NCBI GenBank assembly: GCA_964475115.1
Contig: CAYYVJ010000038.1
Coordinates: 1-18,446 of the forward strand
DNA length: 18,446 bases
Source of the DNA: CAYYVJ01 sp964475115
GTDB lineage: Bacteria > Bacillota > Clostridia > Lachnospirales > Lachnospiraceae
Direction: 5' to 3'
Below, piece by piece: positions 14,916-18,446 of this stretch. Position 1 is the first letter of the stretch; each line of letters begins with the position of its first letter. The notes beneath the pieces are model-generated. The model saw only the letters and a list, made by a program, of their open reading frames with translations, was not told where the DNA came from and did not search any database. Made by a program: the position numbers and the translations under genes.

Positions 14916-15680
14916 ATGAATGATTGGTTTACAGTTGAAAAAATAGATTGTGACACATATGTAATCAGTGAGAGTAAGCATTGGGAAGAAACTCATTGTT
15001 ACTTACTTATTGGTGTGGAGAAGGCACTGCTAATTGATACTGGGTTAGGAGTATCAAATATAAAAACTATTATTGATAGACTCACACAATTACCTCTTGA
15101 AATTGTATCAACTCATATCCATTGGGATCATATAGGTGGACATAAACTTTTTACTAATATTGCAGTTCACGAAGCTGAAAAAAATTGGATTTCCTTTGAA
15201 TTTCCTATTCCCTTGCAAGTTATTAAAAAAAACTTGATAAAGGAGCCTTGTGATTTTCCAACTGATTTTGATATTAATAAATATCAGGTTTTCCAGGGAA
15301 TACCGGAAAGGATATTAAAAGACGGTGATTTATTTGACTTAGGAAAAAGAACGATTAAAGTAATACATACCCCAGGACATTCTCCAGGACATATCTGTAT
15401 GTATGAATTGGAACGGAAATATTTGTATTCAGGAGATTTAATTTATAAAGGTACTTTGTACGCCTTTTATCCAACAACAGATCCACTAGAATTCATGAAA
15501 TCTGTGAGAAAGATTAAGAAGCTTGAGATTAAAAGAATTTTACCTGCACACAATACGTTAGATATTCAAACATCTATTATAAATGAACTAGATGATGCAT
15601 TTACAGAAATATTTAATTCTGATAAATTAAAACAAGGAAGTGGTGTATTCAAGTTTCCGAACTTTGAAATTCATATCTAG
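14916..15680 (+). CDS. Metallo-beta-lactamase-fold hydrolase
   Basis: 254 residues. The metal-binding motif HIHWDHIGG gives His67, His69, Asp71 and His72. Further ligands are His155 in HTPGHSPGH, Asp174 in YSGDLIYKG and His212 in LPAHN. A dinuclear zinc or iron hydrolase is expected. No signal peptide, so cytoplasmic. The layout is like small-thioester or lactone hydrolases of the glyoxalase II-like group, but the substrate cannot be told. Last gene before the terminator at 15697; probably transcribed with the HAD and DUF4180 genes. Confidence 0.9.
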   Translation: MNDWFTVEKIDCDTYVISESKHWEETHCYLLIGVEKALLIDTGLGVSNIKTIIDRLTQLPLEIVSTHIHWDHIGGHKLFTNIAVHEAEKNWISFEFPIPLQVIKKNLIKEPCDFPTDFDINKYQVFQGIPERILKDGDLFDLGKRTIKVIHTPGHSPGHICMYELERKYLYSGDLIYKGTLYAFYPTTDPLEFMKSVRKIKKLEIKRILPAHNTLDIQTSIINELDDAFTEIFNSDKLKQGSGVFKFPNFEIHI

Positions 15681-15696
15681 TGAAAACTATAAATTA

Positions 15697-15733
15697 TTAT
15701 CCTCGTCAAAATCGACGGGGATAAATTATTTTT
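15697..15733 (+). terminator. Rho-independent terminator after the metallo-hydrolase gene
   Basis: TTATCCTCGTC (15697-15707) pairs with GACGGGGATAA (15714-15724), with one G-T pair and a 6-base loop, followed by TTATTTTT. The stem core resembles that of the terminator at 13492. It is likely to work in both directions. Confidence 0.75.
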
Positions 15734-15821
15734 GGAAAATGTAGTTGTAAATTCTATAAATTAGAGTGTTTGCTCTGTTGACTCTATCATTACGTGCACC
15801 TTCAATTCCATTTGAAATCAA
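15726..15821 (-). other. Possible tiny minus-strand ORF in the gap before the LacI gene
   Basis: On the minus strand a TTG (15819-15821) preceded at 5 bases by GGAG opens a 31-residue frame (MISNGIEGARNDRVNRANTL at its start) ending at TAA 15726-15728. The same frame is open for about 46 codons in all. A TATAAT on this strand (15882-15887) and an AAGGTGG lie upstream, and the terminator at 15697 could end the transcript. I recognise no family. It could be a small gene, a fragment or chance. The rest of the 376-base gap (15681-16059) holds the terminator, an inverted repeat at 15935-15977 and the LacI promoter. Confidence 0.2.
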
Positions 15822-15993
15822 ATCTACTCCAGATATATTACATTTGCCAAAGAAACACCACCTTTTTTATTGAATATTTATATTATAAGAGTATTACAAG
15901 AAATAATTCCGTGATAAAACCACATGAAACTCCATTGCAAGTAGTTAATTAATTAATAAAAGAAATATTACTTGTAAATTTCACTAAAAAGTA

Positions 15994-16022
15994 TTGACAA
16001 ATAAATAAGATGATTATATAGT
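15994..16022 (+). promoter_or_regulatory. Promoter of the LacI-family regulator gene
   Basis: Perfect -35 TTGACA (15994-15999), a 17-base spacer and -10 TATAGT (16017-16022). Transcription should start near 16029, inside the operator that follows. Confidence 0.8.
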
Positions 16023-16027
16023 ATGAC

Positions 16028-16044
16028 TAAGGAAACCGTTTTCT
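16028..16044 (+). promoter_or_regulatory. LacI-family operator, autoregulatory copy
   Basis: GGAAACCGTTTTCT at 16031-16044 is a near-palindrome with the central CG typical of LacI-family and CcpA sites. It overlaps the expected transcription start, so binding would block the promoter. TAAGGAAACCGTTTTC is shared exactly with the site at 17084-17099. Confidence 0.7.
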
Positions 16045-16059
16045 CTAGGAGGTGATTTG

Positions 16060-17055
16060 ATGGTATCGATAAATGATGTAGCAAAAAGAGCTGGAGTAGC
16101 CAAATCAACGGTGTCTAAGGTTTTAAATAATTACTCTTTAGTAAGTAATAAAACTCGAATGAAAGTTGAAAAAGCAGTTGAAGAATTGGGATATGTACCT
16201 AATTCCGTTGCAGTATCCCTTTCAAAGAAAGAATTTAACCGTGTAGGCTTAATCGTTGATATACGTCATAATAGCCAGTTTATTGATGAAATCAGTATGC
16301 AATACTTAACGGGAGCCTTTGAAAAAGCAAAAGAGTACCATCTTGATGTTGTAACTTTTTTTAGTTCTCAGTTTGATGATATGAGTTATAAACAAGTAGA
16401 CTCGTATTTAAAATCTCAGAGGATTAACTGTTTAATTATTTACAATTTATCTATTGAAAACAAGAATTTATATAAAATTATTGAAAAGCAAGAATTTTCT
16501 TGTGTTTTAGTCGATTTGCCAATTACGAATGATAAAACATCTTCGGTTTCAATTGATCATTTTTCTGCTCAATATGAAGTGGCAAAAAAAACATTAACTG
16601 AGAATTATTTTATTAATCGTGTTTTGTATATAACTGGTGGAGCAGGAGGATATATTACCGACAGACGCCTTGATGCTATGAAAAAATTGCAAAAAGAGTA
16701 TCAATTTGAATTACTTGTTGAATACTGTGATTTTAATGAATATAAAGCAAGAAAAATAACAAGTGAATATGCAGAAGAGGTAAATGCAATTGTATGTGCA
16801 TCAGATCTGATGGCAATTGGTGCCGTGTTTGCGCTTAAAGAAATGGATATATTTAGACCCGTATGTGGATTTGATGGAATTCGATTAATGGGTTATACGC
16901 GAATAGATATGAATACTGTAAAGCAAGACTTTAACCAAAAATCAAAACAAGCATTTGATGAATTAGCTAGGTTACTTAAGGGAGAAAAAGGACAACATAT
17001 TGAAATACCTTATGAGGTTTGCAAAATAGATTATATGGATGTTATTCAAAAATAA
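16060..17055 (+). CDS. LacI-family transcriptional regulator, probable repressor of glycogen phosphorylase
   Basis: 331 residues. The N-terminal LacI helix-turn-helix (INDVAKRAGVAKSTVSKVLNN, 4-24) and hinge (YVPNSVAVSLSKK, 45-57) are complete. A type-1 binding-protein effector domain follows, with the conserved CASDLMAIGAVFALKE and VCGFDGIRLM blocks. The effector is probably a sugar or sugar phosphate, unidentified. The start is the ATG at 16060, seven bases after AGGAGG; an in-frame TTG at 16057 is too close. Near-identical operators lie at its own promoter and before the phosphorylase gene, so it probably controls itself and glgP. The shared sites are not found before the sugar importer operon. 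Confidence 0.92.
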   Translation: MVSINDVAKRAGVAKSTVSKVLNNYSLVSNKTRMKVEKAVEELGYVPNSVAVSLSKKEFNRVGLIVDIRHNSQFIDEISMQYLTGAFEKAKEYHLDVVTFFSSQFDDMSYKQVDSYLKSQRINCLIIYNLSIENKNLYKIIEKQEFSCVLVDLPITNDKTSSVSIDHFSAQYEVAKKTLTENYFINRVLYITGGAGGYITDRRLDAMKKLQKEYQFELLVEYCDFNEYKARKITSEYAEEVNAIVCASDLMAIGAVFALKEMDIFRPVCGFDGIRLMGYTRIDMNTVKQDFNQKSKQAFDELARLLKGEKGQHIEIPYEVCKIDYMDVIQK

Positions 17056-17073
17056 AAGTAATATCTGTATAAT
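17045..17073 (+). promoter_or_regulatory. Candidate promoter of the phosphorylase gene
   Basis: TATAAT at 17068-17073 with TTCAAA (17045-17050) 17 bases upstream. The -35 lies in the last codons of the regulator gene. The operator at 17084-17100 begins 11 bases after the -10, as in the regulator's own promoter. Confidence 0.65.
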
Positions 17074-17083
17074 TTTAGCACAT

Positions 17084-17100
17084 TAAGGAAACCGTTTTCC
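17084..17100 (+). promoter_or_regulatory. LacI-family operator before the phosphorylase gene
   Basis: GGAAACCGTTTTCC (17087-17100) is a nearly perfect palindrome and shares 16 bases exactly with the site at 16028-16043. Its position relative to the -10 suggests repression by blocking initiation. Confidence 0.7.
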
Positions 17101-17163
17101 GAAATATAAGGAAAATAAAGATAAATGCCAACTATAACTTGTGACAACAGAAAGGAATAGCAA

Positions 17164-18446
17164 ATGTTAGATACAATATTACAGAAAAAGTATAACAAAA
17201 CAATCTCAGATTGTGGTAATGAAGAAATCTATGTAGGATTATTAGAAATGACAAAGGAATTGGCTGAGAGGAAATATGTTATGGATAGTAAAAAGAAATT
17301 ATACTATATTTCAGCGGAATTTTTAATTGGTAAGCTATTATCCAATAATTTAATTAATCTAGGTATTTATGATGAAGTTAGAGAATCGTTAACAAAAAAT
17401 GGAAAATCTATTACAGACATTGAAAATGTAGAATTAGAGCCATCTCTTGGTAATGGTGGTCTTGGTCGTTTGGCAGCATGCTTTTTAGATTCTATTTCAA
17501 CACTTGGGCTAAACGGTGATGGAATTGGTTTAAATTATCATCTAGGGTTATTCCGTCAGGTTTTTAAAGATAATTTACAAAATGAAACCCCAAATCCATG
17601 GATTACAGACAACAGCTGGCTTGTAAAGCGAGATAATTCATATACTGTTCCATTTAAAGATTTCACTTTAACCTCAAAATTATATGATATTGCAGTTACA
17701 GGCTACGATAACCGTAGCAATTGGTTACATTTATTTGATATTGAATCAATTGATGAATCTATCGTTAAAGAAGGTATTACATTTGAAAAAGAAGACATTG
17801 CTCGTAACCTGACATTATTCTTATATCCTGATGATAGTGATGAAAAAGGTGAATTACTAAGAATCTATCAACAGTATTTTATGGTAAGTAATGCCGCGCA
17901 AATGATTTTGGAAGAAAGCATTGCAAAGGGAAGTAATCTTCATGACTTATATGAACATGCAATCATTCAGATTAATGATACCCATCCTACAATGGTAATA
18001 CCAGAGTTAATCCGTTTGTTAATGGAACGTGGCATTGAAATGGACGAAGCAATTGAAATCGTTTCCAAAACATGTGCATATACAAATCATACTATATTGG
18101 CAGAAGCCTTGGAAAAGTGGCCAATTAAATATCTAGATAAAGTAGTACCACATTTAATGCCAATTATTAAAGTACTAGATGAAAAGGTAAGAAACAAGTA
18201 TGATGATCCTTCTGTATATATTATTGACAATGAAGATAGAGTTCATATGGCTCACATAGATATTCACTATGGAATTAGCGTAAATGGAGTTGCCGCTTTA
18301 CATACAGAAATATTAAAAGAAAATGAGCTTAATAATTTTTATAAGATTTATCCTGAAAAGTTTAACAATAAAACCAATGGAATTACCTTCCGTCGCTGGT
18401 TGATGCATTGTAATTATCCATTAACTAAATATATAACTGAATTAAT
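17164..18446 (+). CDS. glgP: Glycogen/maltodextrin phosphorylase (GT35), 3' end beyond the window
   Basis: 427 codons are present and the frame is open at the window edge. The family is usually 750-840 residues, so about half is here. The enzyme releases glucose-1-phosphate from alpha-1,4-glucans with a pyridoxal phosphate cofactor, in the cytoplasm. Visible marks are KKLYYISAEFLIGKLLSNNL (44-63), the substrate loop LGNGGLGRLAACFLDS (95-110), GLNYHLGLFRQ, INDTHPTMVIPELIR (270-284), TNHTILAEALEKWP (307-320) and NGITFRRWL (405-413). The cofactor lysine lies in the missing half. AAAGGA (17151-17156) sets the ATG start. The N-terminus is short compared with animal enzymes, as is common in bacteria. 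Regulation by the adjacent LacI-type protein through the operator at 17084 is likely. Confidence 0.95.
   Translation, partial: MLDTILQKKYNKTISDCGNEEIYVGLLEMTKELAERKYVMDSKKKLYYISAEFLIGKLLSNNLINLGIYDEVRESLTKNGKSITDIENVELEPSLGNGGLGRLAACFLDSISTLGLNGDGIGLNYHLGLFRQVFKDNLQNETPNPWITDNSWLVKRDNSYTVPFKDFTLTSKLYDIAVTGYDNRSNWLHLFDIESIDESIVKEGITFEKEDIARNLTLFLYPDDSDEKGELLRIYQQYFMVSNAAQMILEESIAKGSNLHDLYEHAIIQINDTHPTMVIPELIRLLMERGIEMDEAIEIVSKTCAYTNHTILAEALEKWPIKYLDKVVPHLMPIIKVLDEKVRNKYDDPSVYIIDNEDRVHMAHIDIHYGISVNGVAALHTEILKENELNNFYKIYPEKFNNKTNGITFRRWLMHCNYPLTKYITEL

Noticed and set aside
1..18446. CRISPR array, tRNA/rRNA genes, insertion sequences, phage genes or toxin-antitoxin pairs
   Set aside because: No regularly spaced repeats, cloverleaf-like segments, transposase motifs or recognisable phage or toxin families were seen.

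Overview
The window is AT-rich DNA with strong AGGAGG-type ribosome binding sites, short intergenic gaps and overlapping operon genes. Its families (YesM/YesN two-component pair, sugar-binding lipoproteins, DUF4180, a GT35 phosphorylase) point to a low-GC Gram-positive, most likely a Clostridia/Lachnospiraceae-type polysaccharide degrader. That placement is by overall look; there is no rRNA or other marker.

Left part (1-4437), plus strand: a promoter and a well-folded RNA hairpin ending in a U-tract, then a membrane-anchored alpha/beta hydrolase, a DUF4177-like remnant, a GNAT acetyltransferase, a coiled-coil protein of unknown function, a second (RimJ/RimL-type) GNAT, and the broken remains of a DUF2339 polytopic membrane protein gene. 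This part looks like accessory DNA with gene decay.

Central part (4504-13477): a YesN-type response regulator, a YesM-type sensor kinase and a sugar-binding lipoprotein overlap end to end. A roughly 180-base promoter region follows, then a second sugar-binding lipoprotein, a tandem-ATPase subunit (YtfR) and two permeases (YtfT, YjfF), closed by a strong terminator. The layout matches a three-component sugar-sensing system: a binding lipoprotein tells the kinase that sugar is present, and the regulator turns on the adjacent importer. The importer belongs to the YtfQRT-YjfF (galactofuranose-type) branch, but the actual sugar cannot be read from the sequence.

Right part (13478-18446): a truncated DUF1905 gene, a HAD-like hydrolase, a DUF4180 protein and a metallo-beta-lactamase-fold hydrolase, closed by a terminator. 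After a mostly noncoding stretch come a LacI-family regulator and the first half of a glycogen/maltodextrin phosphorylase gene that runs off the window. An almost identical 16-base near-palindrome (TAAGGAAACCGTTTTC) lies just downstream of the predicted -10 boxes of both genes, so the regulator probably represses itself and the phosphorylase. No such site was seen before the sugar importer. No tRNA, rRNA, CRISPR array or intact mobile element was seen.
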